Source of the DNA: JASSUD01 sp031963225
GTDB lineage: Bacteria; Pseudomonadota; Gammaproteobacteria; Burkholderiales; Burkholderiaceae
Length of the DNA stretch: 31,991 nt
Direction: 5' to 3'
NCBI GenBank assembly: GCA_031963225.1
Contig: JASSUD010000029.1
Coordinates: 1 to 31,991 of the forward strand
In this document: one piece after another, positions 23,692 to 31,902 of the stretch
Position numbering within the stretch: position 1 is the stretch's first letter
Layout: the number at the start of each line of letters is the position of its first letter
Notes under the pieces: model-generated
Databases searched by the model: none
Told to the model about the DNA's origin: nothing
Seen by the model: only the letters and a program-made list of their open reading frames with translations
Program-made: the position numbers and the translations under genes

Positions 23692-23988
23692 ATGATCATG
23701 ATGGAAATTCAAAAAACCCCTTCCTTTTCTAGCTGGATAGATAACCTACGTGATCTGCATGCCAGGGCACGTATTCAGATGCGCATTGCGCGGCTGGCAC
23801 GAGGCAACCCCGGTGATGTGCGACCAATAGGAGAAGGAGTGAGTGAATTACGTATTGATTGTGGTCCTGGATATAGGGTGTATTACGTGCAGCGGGGCCA
23901 AAGTTTAGTTATCTTGCTGTGCGGTGGAAATAAAAGTAGCCAGCCATCAGATATTGCAAAGGCGCTCGAGTTAGCGCGTAACCTGTAA
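23692..23988 (+). CDS. RelE/HigB-type toxin of a type II toxin-antitoxin pair
   Basis: This protein is up to 98 residues long. The fold markers are FSSWIDNLRDLHARARIQMRIARL, GNPGDVRPIGEGVSELRIDCGPGYRVYY and VILLCGGNKSSQ, with IAKALELARNL at the end. These match the COG3657 phage-associated RelE-like killer proteins that cut mRNA on ribosomes. ATGs at 23692, 23698 and 23701 are in frame. The promoter position favours 23698 or 23701, giving MMEIQKTPSF. There is no Shine-Dalgarno. The gene lies 10 nt before its antitoxin. Confidence 0.9.
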   Translation: MIMMEIQKTPSFSSWIDNLRDLHARARIQMRIARLARGNPGDVRPIGEGVSELRIDCGPGYRVYYVQRGQSLVILLCGGNKSSQPSDIAKALELARNL

Positions 23989-23998
23989 GAGGCCATGT

Positions 23999-24292
23999 AT
24001 GTCCAAAACTAAAACAAGCCGTTACGATGTTTCTGAACATCTGCGTACTGAAGAAGAAATGGCACTATTTCTTGAAGCTTGCGTTGAAGAGGCAGATGGG
24101 GATGCTGGATTGATTGCTGGTGCACTAGGTGATATTGCACGCGCACGCGGAATGACGCAGATAGCGAGAGATGCGGGAGTATCACGAGAAGGTTTATATA
24201 AAGCGCTATCCGGTGATAGTAGTCCTGAATTTTCTACTATTTTAAAAGTGAGTAAGGCATTAGGGTTGCGCTGGAGTGTCCATCCTGCCTAA
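23999..24292 (+). CDS. HigA-like antitoxin (addiction module antidote)
   Basis: This 97-residue XRE-type protein has YDVSEHLRTEEEMALFLEAC, then an HTH at about 48-90 (MTQIARDAGVSREGLYKALS, PEFSTILKVSKALGLRW). This matches the COG3636 antidote partner of RelE-like phage toxins. It neutralises the toxin and should bind the palindrome at 23672-23689. AAGAGG precedes ATG 23999. Toxin-first order is normal for this subclass. Confidence 0.92.
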   Translation: MSKTKTSRYDVSEHLRTEEEMALFLEACVEEADGDAGLIAGALGDIARARGMTQIARDAGVSREGLYKALSGDSSPEFSTILKVSKALGLRWSVHPA

Positions 24293-24312
24293 TTTTTGCC
24301 AATCAACTTGCT

Positions 24313-24340
24313 ATTACCGCGGTATCCATGCCGCGGTAAT
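24313..24340. terminator. Perfect 10-bp hairpin between convergent antitoxin and gpS ends
   Basis: ATTACCGCGG (24313-24322) pairs perfectly with CCGCGGTAAT (24331-24340) around an 8-nt loop. It is formed by the last codons and stop of gpS. There is no T-run on either side, so it may be a rho-dependent or mRNA-protecting hairpin rather than a classical terminator. Confidence 0.45.
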
Positions 24341-24796
24341 GCGATCTTTAATCCATTCCCGTTCAGCATCTGTAAGCCCTAAAAGCTGCCGCACGGGATA
24401 GTGATACTTTGCCTCTCCTATGGCTACCCGGTCTACTTGACCAAACTGATGCGTCTGCGCAATGCGCGCAGCAGACCCACTAAAACCTATCTCAAAACCC
24501 TCTGCATCACTCGCCACTTTCAACCAACGCGCTCGACGCAGTTTGGTAAACATCACATGCTGTTTGATCTTGTCGGTTTGAGGTCGGAGGTTTTTTGTAG
24601 TGCGATGCAGTCGTACACGCGGCTTACGCGGTACAAAGGCACTGCCGTCTGGATTATGTTGCTCTGCGATGCGTTGTTGCTGAGATCGCCTTATTTCGTA
24701 GGCAATCTCTCGTATCAAACGTTTTCGTGCTACTGGCTGCAAGCGACTCAAAAAGACCTGCGCCCAGGCTTCCAGCACCTGTAAATCTGTTTTCAC
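24314..24796 (-). CDS. S: Tail completion protein gpS (virion morphogenesis)
   Basis: About 160 residues, P2 gpS family, acting at the tail end that joins the head. Markers are FLSRLQPVARKRLIREIAYEI, RRSQQQRIAEQHNPDGSAF, VPRKPR and FGQVDRVAIG. I prefer the GTG at 24796, which overlaps the R stop as GTGA and has GGGG 7 nt upstream. A TTG at 24808 is also in frame. Confidence 0.92.
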   Translation of the reverse strand: MKTDLQVLEAWAQVFLSRLQPVARKRLIREIAYEIRRSQQQRIAEQHNPDGSAFVPRKPRVRLHRTTKNLRPQTDKIKQHVMFTKLRRARWLKVASDAEGFEIGFSGSAARIAQTHQFGQVDRVAIGEAKYHYPVRQLLGLTDAEREWIKDRITAAWIPR

Positions 24797-25203
24797 GCTG
24801 TTCCCCAATCCGGCAACGGTTCATCTGCATGTTCTATTTTCTGGCTCCCATCTGCCTGCTGCGTCACGATGACGGATTCGGTGAGTGGTAAGGTCAATAG
24901 CAGATCGCACGTGGTGTGATTCAAATGATCCGCCTCAAAATGCAAATCGGGCTTTTGCTGCATCAGTAAGTCAGGTTGATGGCATTTCACCCAGGCCAGC
25001 ATAGTCACCATGACCAGATCAGCAGATCCAGCATAATCAGTCAGCACCACGCTCAACGTATAGTGATACTCAAATGAGAGCGAAGGTCCATTCGTCGCTA
25101 CGATATGACCTGCTTCGATAAATACTAATAACTGGTCAGGCCGCTCTTTCAGAGCAGGTATTGCTTCCATCAGCGCTTTGCGCAGGCTATCGGGCTTTTT
25201 CAT
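24793..25203 (-). CDS. R: Tail completion protein gpR
   Basis: This is about 136 residues, beginning MKKPDSLRKALMEAIPALK, which matches P2 gpR (MLKPDSLRRAL). LSFEYHYTLSVVLTDYAG and TMLAWVKCHQPDLL are also typical. The start lies within the end of the spanin gene, a 17-nt overlap in another frame. Confidence 0.93.
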   Translation of the reverse strand: MKKPDSLRKALMEAIPALKERPDQLLVFIEAGHIVATNGPSLSFEYHYTLSVVLTDYAGSADLVMVTMLAWVKCHQPDLLMQQKPDLHFEADHLNHTTCDLLLTLPLTESVIVTQQADGSQKIEHADEPLPDWGTA

Positions 25204-25462
25204 CGGGCTGTGTAGATTGCTGGCATTCAATAATCATGTCCACTTGCGCTGCACATTCCGCCCATGCAGCTTCTGCGGCTTCTAAGGCAAAATGTAATTC
25301 ACCGTTGGTCTGTGGATGACTCTCGGGCAAGAGGCAATGGTGCACACGTGGGCAGGCTGGGGAAATAAGCAGCGGCGTGGGTGTAGGGGCCGTGTGTGCG
25401 CAAGCGGATAATAGAGTCAGGCAAATGAGTAATCGCCCAGGTTTGGTTATCCCCCTTTTCAT
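25187..25462 (-). CDS. lysC: Rz1-like outer-membrane spanin lipoprotein (LysC)
   Basis: This 91-residue lipoprotein has a signal peptide RLLICLTLLSAC with a lipobox ending at C22. The mature part is proline rich at first and then helical. It would join the Rz-type spanin to fuse inner and outer membranes at lysis. ATG 25462 has a strong GGAGG. The first 164 nt lie inside the Rz gene in a different frame, the classic nested Rz/Rz1 arrangement. Confidence 0.85.
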   Translation of the reverse strand: MKRGITKPGRLLICLTLLSACAHTAPTPTPLLISPACPRVHHCLLPESHPQTNGELHFALEAAEAAWAECAAQVDMIIECQQSTQPDEKAR

Positions 25463-25742
25463 AACTCCTCCGAATGGTGTCCTCGCGCTGCGTATAGGTG
25501 CTGCGAATAGCTTCTTGTGTACTTTGTAAGCGTTGCACCGCGTGGTTTTGGCGTTCTGCGTGTTCTTGTAAGGTATGAATAAGGGCATCACGAGCCTGCG
25601 TGCTTTGCTGCGCAGCACGTATCCCTTCTTTGGCCACCATCAGATCGGCACGTAGTGTGGTGAGTTGGCATTGGCTGATTGCGCTCACGCCTAGTGCCAG
25701 CACTAAACCCAACGACCATCTCATCCAATTAGCCATCCACAT
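25299..25742 (-). CDS. lysB: Rz-like inner-membrane spanin (LysB)
   Basis: This 147-residue protein has a single N-terminal membrane helix (about 8-24), then a long periplasmic coiled coil (TTLRADLMVAKEGIRAAQQS, HTLQEHAERQNHAVQRLQST). It bridges to the nested lipoprotein at 25187-25462. It lies between X and R as in P2, but the holin and endolysin normally found between X and it are absent here. Confidence 0.82.
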   Translation of the reverse strand: MWMANWMRWSLGLVLALGVSAISQCQLTTLRADLMVAKEGIRAAQQSTQARDALIHTLQEHAERQNHAVQRLQSTQEAIRSTYTQREDTIRRSYEKGDNQTWAITHLPDSIIRLRTHGPYTHAAAYFPSLPTCAPLPLARESSTDQR

Positions 25743-25744
25743 CT

Positions 25745-25951
25745 TTAATCCCAGAGTTGTAGTAGGGGCCGTGCTAGGCTTTGCGGTGCTTGATCCGGTA
25801 ATTCAATCAATATGCCATGCGGCAAAAAAGGCCCCTGTTCAGCCAGCCCTGGGTGTGCTTCCAATACAGATTCAACGAGTCCGGCGGTTTGACGTTTATG
25901 CCGCCAACACAGCAGATCCAGCGTGTCATACTGTTGCGTAACAACATGCAT
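25745..25951 (-). CDS. X: Tail protein gpX
   Basis: This is a 68-residue LysM-like protein: YDTLDLLCWRHKRQTAGLVE, ANPGL-type HPGLAEQGPFLPHG, and IELPD. Such small proteins bind at the tail tip or spike region. The ATG overlaps the L stop by 1 nt (TGATG). Confidence 0.94.
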   Translation of the reverse strand: MHVVTQQYDTLDLLCWRHKRQTAGLVESVLEAHPGLAEQGPFLPHGILIELPDQAPQSLARPLLQLWD

Positions 25952-26427
25952 CAGATCAGCTCCACCGTAATGGGTGTTTTATGCAGGATAGCGCGCATTG
26001 CCTGGCGTGCTAGACGTCGATCTTCATCGATACGACTTTCCAACTCGACGGCATGCTGTACCCCCGTATGCGTACTATCAAAATCGCGATATTGCGCATG
26101 TAATTCGGCGGTACCTAAGTAATACACCGCGCGCAGGTAGTGCTCTATCAGTACGCTGCGATGGTTTATAGTCGGAGCAGGTACATCGGCAAGCGCTGCA
26201 TATCCCGCTTCCTTTTGCACCATTTGCCACGCATATAACTCGTGATTCACCTGCATCACCGCACCTTGTACCGCTGCTTTTAATCGTGCTGCAGTAACCG
26301 TGCCATCGAGCCGCATCGCAGCGCGCAGGTCCGCTAAACCGATAGCGGGGAACCATCCATCACTCACCACCCTTTCCTGATCGGGGTCGCTATGAGTAGG
26401 TAGTGGTTCAGTGGCAATAAAACCCAT
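25951..26427 (-). CDS. L: Head completion protein gpL
   Basis: About 158 residues, P2 gpL family, closing the portal after DNA packaging. Markers are DGWFPAIGLADLRAAMRLDG, TVTAARLKAAVQGAV, then NHRSVLIEHYLRAVYYLGTAEL. I take the ATG at 26427; an upstream TTG at 26448 is in frame with a poor ribosome site. Confidence 0.92.
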   Translation of the reverse strand: MGFIATEPLPTHSDPDQERVVSDGWFPAIGLADLRAAMRLDGTVTAARLKAAVQGAVMQVNHELYAWQMVQKEAGYAALADVPAPTINHRSVLIEHYLRAVYYLGTAELHAQYRDFDSTHTGVQHAVELESRIDEDRRLARQAMRAILHKTPITVELI

Positions 26428-26500
26428 ACGCTTCAGGCGCTTTGACAAAGGTTAAAAAAGAGGACGGTGGGCAAGCATCAGGTAAACCCATACTAGCGCG

Positions 26501-27196
26501 TTACTTCCGCTTGCGCCGTCCTGGGGTGAGGCACGGTATAGGCAGTGACGCATTTTGAGCCTCTGCTGCTTGGACTTGCTCGCGTTCGAGCCGATCCATA
26601 TCTTTTTTGACGCCACAGCGGTTATTCAATGTGAGAGCACGACGTAAATGCAATAAAGCGGTAGCACGATCTGTGGATGCTATTTGTAGACCTATTGCTT
26701 TATGCAGCTTGGCTCTAACCGGGTCTGGCATATCGTGCGATTCCACGAGCGTAGAAAGTTTTTGCAGTATGGCTATAGAAAAACCAGGATCTGCTAATGC
26801 TGCTTGCGATATCTCTTCGGTGATAAAAGTAGCCAGCGTGCGCTCGTACTGCGAGGGCAATGGCAAATCATGCTGTAAGGCATAATCCGCCATATCAAGT
26901 GCTGCTTCAAAATCCCCCACATCGATACGCCATACCATCACCGTTGCGAATACTTCATCCTGGACTCCCGGCTTGCCTTCCAGCACGCCGGCGACATAGT
27001 CCTCGTAATCTGGCAGTACTTCTCTTTTGACGGCGAGCTTGCGCTCTATAGATTGAATAGATTTTAGGCGCTGACGATCGGTTGCAAGCTTTGCCAACAT
27101 AAGCGCAGTATGGCGATTATGCGAAGGAGGATCTTCTAGAGAAGACTGGCCTCGTGCACTCACCCGCTCTATATGTCTTTGCGCGGGGCTTTTCAT
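26501..27196 (-). CDS. M: Terminase small subunit / endonuclease gpM
   Basis: This is a 231-residue P2 gpM homologue. It has SPAQRHIERVSARGQ at the start, then KREVLPDYEDYVAGVLEGK, TVMVWRIDVGDFEAALDMAD and the LRRALTLNNRCGVKKD end. With gpP it cuts the concatemer at cos. Its start overlaps the N stop as ATGA. Confidence 0.95.
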   Translation of the reverse strand: MKSPAQRHIERVSARGQSSLEDPPSHNRHTALMLAKLATDRQRLKSIQSIERKLAVKREVLPDYEDYVAGVLEGKPGVQDEVFATVMVWRIDVGDFEAALDMADYALQHDLPLPSQYERTLATFITEEISQAALADPGFSIAILQKLSTLVESHDMPDPVRAKLHKAIGLQIASTDRATALLHLRRALTLNNRCGVKKDMDRLEREQVQAAEAQNASLPIPCLTPGRRKRK

Positions 27197-28236
27197 GCCG
27201 CAATCGGCTCTTCAGGGTGCCCTGCATGTTCTTTCGCGAAAGTGATGTTTTCTACAACACATCCCGCACCGAAATCTTCGACCACATACGCATAATTGCT
27301 GGATTCGCGGTTTTCTATACGGTCAAATTCCGCGTTATCGACCAGCCTGCGTCGTCGTGCGCTAATCTGTGAATACAGGGATAGATTTTTAAGACGCGTC
27401 ACCATCAGCCCGTTGGCTGGGAATGACGGCACACTAATTGCAGGAAGGTGGCCAATGCGCCTTTGGCTTAGAATCACATCTGCTGCGAGCATATTGTGCG
27501 GGGAGTGGTTGGCATTGATGATCGGAAAATATTTGTCTTGTAAGAGCTTACGGCCACAAATTACCACCAGCCGGGTATCTTCTTGGTGCCATGGATCAAT
27601 CAGATTATTGACGGCATCAAAGACCAATGCATCGAGATTGGCATAATCCCCTTCTGGCCCAATCGTGATCTGGCCTGAATGCTTTCCTTCCTGCAATACG
27701 CGCTCGGGAGCTTGATTGCGGTAATGCTGTAACCACCCAATATTCACATCCTGTAATAGCGGATGCGTATCTTTATCCGAGGTAGGGGCCCGTTTTTCGC
27801 CATTAAACCCAATCATGATGCAATCCAGCGCTTCCTGTTGCACGATCGCATCGCGAATCAGTATCTGAAAGTTATCAAACTCTGCCCATGCATCGAGCTT
27901 GGAATAGGTCAGGTGCGTATCAAAGTTGGTCTGTTCAGCGCGATATCGATGGCTGTCTATCGTCGTCAGATCTTGCGTTTTACGGCCTTGTTTACGGGTA
28001 TCGGTGGTACTGGCAATCGGGCGCCCTATACCCAATCCGAGCTTTTCGCCTTCTTGCGCCTTCACGCCCACCATATTGATTTGCGATAAGAACGCACTCG
28101 ATTCTTGCAGTTTTTTCTCGAGCTTTTGTTGTACGGCAGGCTGCACATCAAACTTTTGGGTTGCATCTTCAATATGATTGAGATGGGCAATGTGGGCTAG
28201 GTAGCCATCGATCTTTTTTCGGGTCAGTTCGCGCAT
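27193..28236 (-). CDS. N: Major capsid protein gpN
   Basis: About 347 residues in the HK97-type capsid fold of P2 gpN. Signatures include QESSAFLSQINMVGVKAQEG, IASTTDT, MIGFNGEKRAPTSD, PLLQDVNIGWLQHYRNQAP, and YANLDALVFDAVNNLIDPWH. ATG 28236 (MRELTRKKIDGYL) matches the P2 start MRQETRFKFNAYL. An in-frame codon at 28266 overlaps the O stop. Confidence 0.96.
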   Translation of the reverse strand: MRELTRKKIDGYLAHIAHLNHIEDATQKFDVQPAVQQKLEKKLQESSAFLSQINMVGVKAQEGEKLGLGIGRPIASTTDTRKQGRKTQDLTTIDSHRYRAEQTNFDTHLTYSKLDAWAEFDNFQILIRDAIVQQEALDCIMIGFNGEKRAPTSDKDTHPLLQDVNIGWLQHYRNQAPERVLQEGKHSGQITIGPEGDYANLDALVFDAVNNLIDPWHQEDTRLVVICGRKLLQDKYFPIINANHSPHNMLAADVILSQRRIGHLPAISVPSFPANGLMVTRLKNLSLYSQISARRRRLVDNAEFDRIENRESSNYAYVVEDFGAGCVVENITFAKEHAGHPEEPIAA

Positions 28237-28259
28237 AAGGCATTCCAATAAGAAGCAAT

Positions 28260-29060
28260 TTAGCAATCCGTCAGGTGTACGGCATGTGCACCTGTGGCGA
28301 GTGGGCGTGGCGGTGCATCGGGTGTATGCGCTAGCGCGTGCTTCAATGCCTCAAAGTCTTCGCGTAGCTGATGCTGTTGCGCATTTTGCGTTTGCGCATG
28401 GGCTGCTAAAGTTTCGATCGCACGGGTTAAATCTTCTAGCTGCATCTTGTGTGCTGCATGCGTGGTAGATTGCACAAAGCCCAGCATGCTTTTGACTTTG
28501 CTGAGTACAGAAGACGTTTCTTTAGAGGGCGTACCCTCATCACGCTCCACAGAAAAGGTAGCGGTAGAAGAAGACACAGCGTGCTCTGCCTCCATCTCTA
28601 CGGCTTCAGACACAATAGGATTCATAGAGCTATCTCTGGATACAGGATGAACTGAAAAAGAAAGCCGTTCGGTACCTAAACTCGCAGGGCTATCGGTAAT
28701 GCCTAAGCCCACCAAATACGCTGATTTAGTTTCGGCAAAGTCCGGATCGACTTCAATACTGGAATACACCTTCTGACGAGCTTGAATAAGCTCTACCATC
28801 TCTGGCAATGGATCAATCTGCGCATACAGAGCGAGCTTGCCGTTGCTTTCTTCTTTAGTTTTAAGCGTCAATACATCGCCATAGGCTTTGAAAGGGCCAT
28901 CGGGCATCACCCCCCGCTTATGCTCAATAAATACGCGTGCTCCATACCGTGTGGGGTCATAGCTCGCTGCCATTTGCTCAAGCCATGCACGCGGTATCGT
29001 GCGCTTGTCTACCGTGGGGCCTTCCATCGCTACCCGAAAAAAAGCAGCAGAAGCAGCCAT
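28260..29060 (-). CDS. O: Capsid scaffolding protein with protease domain gpO
   Basis: About 266 residues: an N-terminal serine protease and a C-terminal scaffold helix. The catalytic set by comparison with P2 is D18, H47 (VFIEHKRG) and S101 (VYSSIEVDPDF). The AYLVGLGITDSPASLGTERL segment is a family hallmark. The C-terminal coiled coil covers about 195-245. I chose ATG 29060, with AAGG 8 nt upstream. A GTG at 29069 is in frame. Confidence 0.93.
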   Translation of the reverse strand: MAASAAFFRVAMEGPTVDKRTIPRAWLEQMAASYDPTRYGARVFIEHKRGVMPDGPFKAYGDVLTLKTKEESNGKLALYAQIDPLPEMVELIQARQKVYSSIEVDPDFAETKSAYLVGLGITDSPASLGTERLSFSVHPVSRDSSMNPIVSEAVEMEAEHAVSSSTATFSVERDEGTPSKETSSVLSKVKSMLGFVQSTTHAAHKMQLEDLTRAIETLAAHAQTQNAQQHQLREDFEALKHALAHTPDAPPRPLATGAHAVHLTDC

Positions 29061-29069
29061 GCCAAACAC

Positions 29070-29197
29070 CTTATAAAAATAGAAGAGTGTTCATCGTCCA
29101 CAAACTTTGCTGCGGGTTCAACTCCTTTTGTATCTGGTAGCCACTACGAGAGAAGAAATAGGACCATCCATACGATAAATAGGGGTACGTTCATGCC
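29070..29197. promoter_or_regulatory. Divergent late promoter region O / P
   Basis: The 128-bp gap separates leftward O-N-M-L from rightward P-Q. In P2 this gap holds two Ogr-activated promoters. I could not find a convincing TGT-N12-ACA activator site by eye, so the function is inferred from gene order. Confidence 0.4.
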
Positions 29198-30901
29198 ATG
29201 CCTCCCACCTGCCCTTCTGATGTACGACACCATGCTCGCCGCCTTTTTAGTGACGGTTGGTCGATCTCTGCTATTGCACGTCATTTGCACATGCACCGGG
29301 CTACAGTGGCTTCTTGGAAAGCGCGGGATGGGTGGGAAGTGCGTACGCTGCCTGAACGATTAGAAGATCTTCTCGAGCAGCGTCTACGCATGCTGATCGC
29401 CAAAGACCATAAGGAAGGTAAAGACTATAAAGAAATTGATCTATTAGGTCGGCAGATAGAACGCCTGATAGGCAGTGCGCCAAAAGCAAAACAGGCTCTT
29501 ACTCCAAAGCCTGCCCGCAATACTTTTTCCGAAGCGCAGTCTCAAAAACTTAAAGCCCTCTTTCTAGAGACGCTGTTTGACTATCAACAGGTCTGGTATC
29601 AAGCCAGCCCGCATCGTTCCCGCAATATCCTCAAATCCCGCCAAATTGGCGCTACCTGGTATTTCGCTCGAGAAGCATTATTGGATGCGTTAGACACCGG
29701 TCGCAATCAGCTTTTTTTATCGGCAAGCAAAGCCCAAGCGCATGTGTTTAAACAGTATGTGGTGCGCTTTGCAAAAGAAGCGGTGGAGGTGGAGCTACGC
29801 GGTGATCCGATCATCCTTGCGAATGGAGCCACGCTGTATTTTTTAGGCACGAATACCCGTACCGCGCAGAGCTATCACGGTAATTTGTATTTTGATGAAT
29901 ATTTTTGGGTCCCGCAGTTCACGACTTTGAACAAAGTCGCATCAGGGATGGCGATGCAAGCACGTTGGCGTAAAACGTACTTTTCTACACCGTCTAGTCT
30001 GGGTCACGATGCGTATACGTTTTGGAGTGGTGCGCATTTCAATAAAGGCAGATCCAAAGCGCAGCACATTGATATCGATATTAGTCATGATGCCCTGCAA
30101 GCCGGAAAACTCTGTGCAGATGGGCAGTGGAGGCAGATTGTCACGATTGACGATGCATTGGCTGGCGGATGTAACCTCTTTGATATATCCATACTCCAGC
30201 AAGAATACAGCGCCAGCGATTATGCGAATTTGCTGCAATGCGCTTTTATCGATGATACGGCGTCCGTTTTTCCATTGGCTGATCTGAAGCGTTGCATGGT
30301 CGATACCTGGGAGGTTTGGGAAGACTTTAAACCTTTAACGCTGCGCCCTTTGGGCGATACCCCCGTCTGGATAGGCTATGACCCCGCACTATCGCTTGAC
30401 GCAGCGGGATGTGTGGTGCTTGCTCCACCAGCACAGGCCAAAGGAATCTATCGCGTGCTGGAAAAGCATCAGTGGCGTGGCATCGATTTTGAGCAACAAG
30501 CGAAACAAATTCAGCAGCTGATGCAACGCTATCACGTCAGCGCGATTACGATGGATATCACCGGTATCGGCCAGGGGGTTTTTCAGTTGGTCAAATCCTT
30601 TTTTCCTGCAGTGCGGGGTTTGCACTATTCGCCTGAAATCAAAGCACGTTTAGTAATGAAAGGCCGCGCGATGATGCAGCGCGGACGCTTGCAATTTGAT
30701 GCCGGTGCGTCCGACTTAGCCAAAGCCTTTATGGCAATTCGAGAAACCTTAACGCCTGGTCAGCGACAAGTCACCTATACCGCCGCACGCAATAAAGAAA
30801 CCGGCCATGCCGATTTAGCCTGGGCGTGTTTACATGCACTCGATAACGCACCGCTTGAAGGCTTAAGTGGCTGTACCGGTGGATTTTTGGAGTTTTATTA
30901 G
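29198..30901 (+). CDS. P: Terminase ATPase subunit gpP
   Basis: This is a 567-residue packaging motor. An N-terminal HTH is at about 21-46 (SISAIARHLHMHRATVASWK). The ATPase has a Walker A-like SRQIGATW at 147-154 and Walker B LYFDEYFW at 230-237. The nuclease-like C-terminal half has WIGYDPALSLDAAG and later acidic residues. AGGGG lies 12 nt before the ATG at 29198. It abuts the portal gene (TAG-ATG). Confidence 0.96.
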   Translation: MPPTCPSDVRHHARRLFSDGWSISAIARHLHMHRATVASWKARDGWEVRTLPERLEDLLEQRLRMLIAKDHKEGKDYKEIDLLGRQIERLIGSAPKAKQALTPKPARNTFSEAQSQKLKALFLETLFDYQQVWYQASPHRSRNILKSRQIGATWYFAREALLDALDTGRNQLFLSASKAQAHVFKQYVVRFAKEAVEVELRGDPIILANGATLYFLGTNTRTAQSYHGNLYFDEYFWVPQFTTLNKVASGMAMQARWRKTYFSTPSSLGHDAYTFWSGAHFNKGRSKAQHIDIDISHDALQAGKLCADGQWRQIVTIDDALAGGCNLFDISILQQEYSASDYANLLQCAFIDDTASVFPLADLKRCMVDTWEVWEDFKPLTLRPLGDTPVWIGYDPALSLDAAGCVVLAPPAQAKGIYRVLEKHQWRGIDFEQQAKQIQQLMQRYHVSAITMDITGIGQGVFQLVKSFFPAVRGLHYSPEIKARLVMKGRAMMQRGRLQFDAGASDLAKAFMAIRETLTPGQRQVTYTAARNKETGHADLAWACLHALDNAPLEGLSGCTGGFLEFY

Positions 30902-31855
30902 ATGGACCTGTTTACGTTTGGTGAGCCCACGCCGGTATTAAAGGGAGGTGATCTGCTCGATTATTTGCAGTGCACCGCCTATGATCGCTGGTTTGAACCA
31001 CCGATAAGCTGGGAAGGACTCGCCAAATCATTTAGAGCCAGTGCACACCATGGCTCTGCGTTGCAATTTAAACGCGATCAACTGGTATCGTCTTTTATCC
31101 CGCACCCGCTGCTCTCGGGAGAAGCTTTTTGTCGTTTTGTGCAGGACTTTTTAATATTTGGTAATGGGTATCTGGAAAAGCGCACCAATCGTTTAGGCCA
31201 GCTACAAGCACTTCAACCTATTCTCGCCAAATACACACGCCGAGGGCGAGATTTGCAGAGTTGGTACTTTGTACATGGTGCTGAAGTCCATTCCTTCGAA
31301 AAAAACAGCGTCATACAGGTAATGGAACCCGATATCAATCAGGAGGTATACGGCTTACCACAATATCTCGGGGCTTTACATTCCGCTTGGCTCAATGAAT
31401 CCGCCACCTTGTTTCGACGCAAATATTACGAAAACGGCAGCCATGCGGGTTTTATTCTGTATATGACCGATCCGGCGCAACAAGAAGCTGATATCGATGC
31501 GCTGCGCCAAGCCCTTAAAGAGAGCAAAGGCCCAGGCAATTTTAGAAACCTGTTTATGTATGCGCCGAATGGCAAAAAAGACGGGATTCAGCTCATCCCA
31601 GTTTCTGAAGTGCATGCCCGCGATGAGTTTTTCAACATTAAAAATATTACGCGAGATGATCTATTAGCGGCGCACCGCGTACCTCCGCAGCTGCTCGGTA
31701 TTGTGCCAAGCAACGCAGGAGGATTTGGCGATGTAGAGAAAGCCCGAAATGCTTTTTTTGAATTGGAAATCCAACCTCTCCAAGCGCGGTTGCTGTATTT
31801 GAACGACACGCTGGGAGAGGAGGTTTTTAGGTTTGAAGCACGGTCCCTTTCTTAA
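30902..31855 (+). CDS. Q: Portal protein gpQ (PBSX-type)
   Basis: This 317-residue portal forms the ring through which DNA enters the head. Markers are the YDRWFEPPISWEGLAKSFRA segment, DFLIFGNGYLEKRTN, EVYGLPQYLGALHSAWLNES, FRRKYYENGSHAGFI and the C-terminal LLAAHRVPPQLLGIVP. It ends normally with TAA at 31853-31855. Confidence 0.96.
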   Translation: MDLFTFGEPTPVLKGGDLLDYLQCTAYDRWFEPPISWEGLAKSFRASAHHGSALQFKRDQLVSSFIPHPLLSGEAFCRFVQDFLIFGNGYLEKRTNRLGQLQALQPILAKYTRRGRDLQSWYFVHGAEVHSFEKNSVIQVMEPDINQEVYGLPQYLGALHSAWLNESATLFRRKYYENGSHAGFILYMTDPAQQEADIDALRQALKESKGPGNFRNLFMYAPNGKKDGIQLIPVSEVHARDEFFNIKNITRDDLLAAHRVPPQLLGIVPSNAGGFGDVEKARNAFFELEIQPLQARLLYLNDTLGEEVFRFEARSLS

Positions 31856-31902
31856 CGGCTATCCCTCACTCAAAAAAGGCTGGCGATTCTCTTTTTATTC
31901 CA

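Noticed and set aside
29070..29197. Ogr activator sites (TGT-N12-ACA) in the O/P gap
   Set aside because: The nearest TGT/ACA pairs have the wrong spacing, so no site is claimed.
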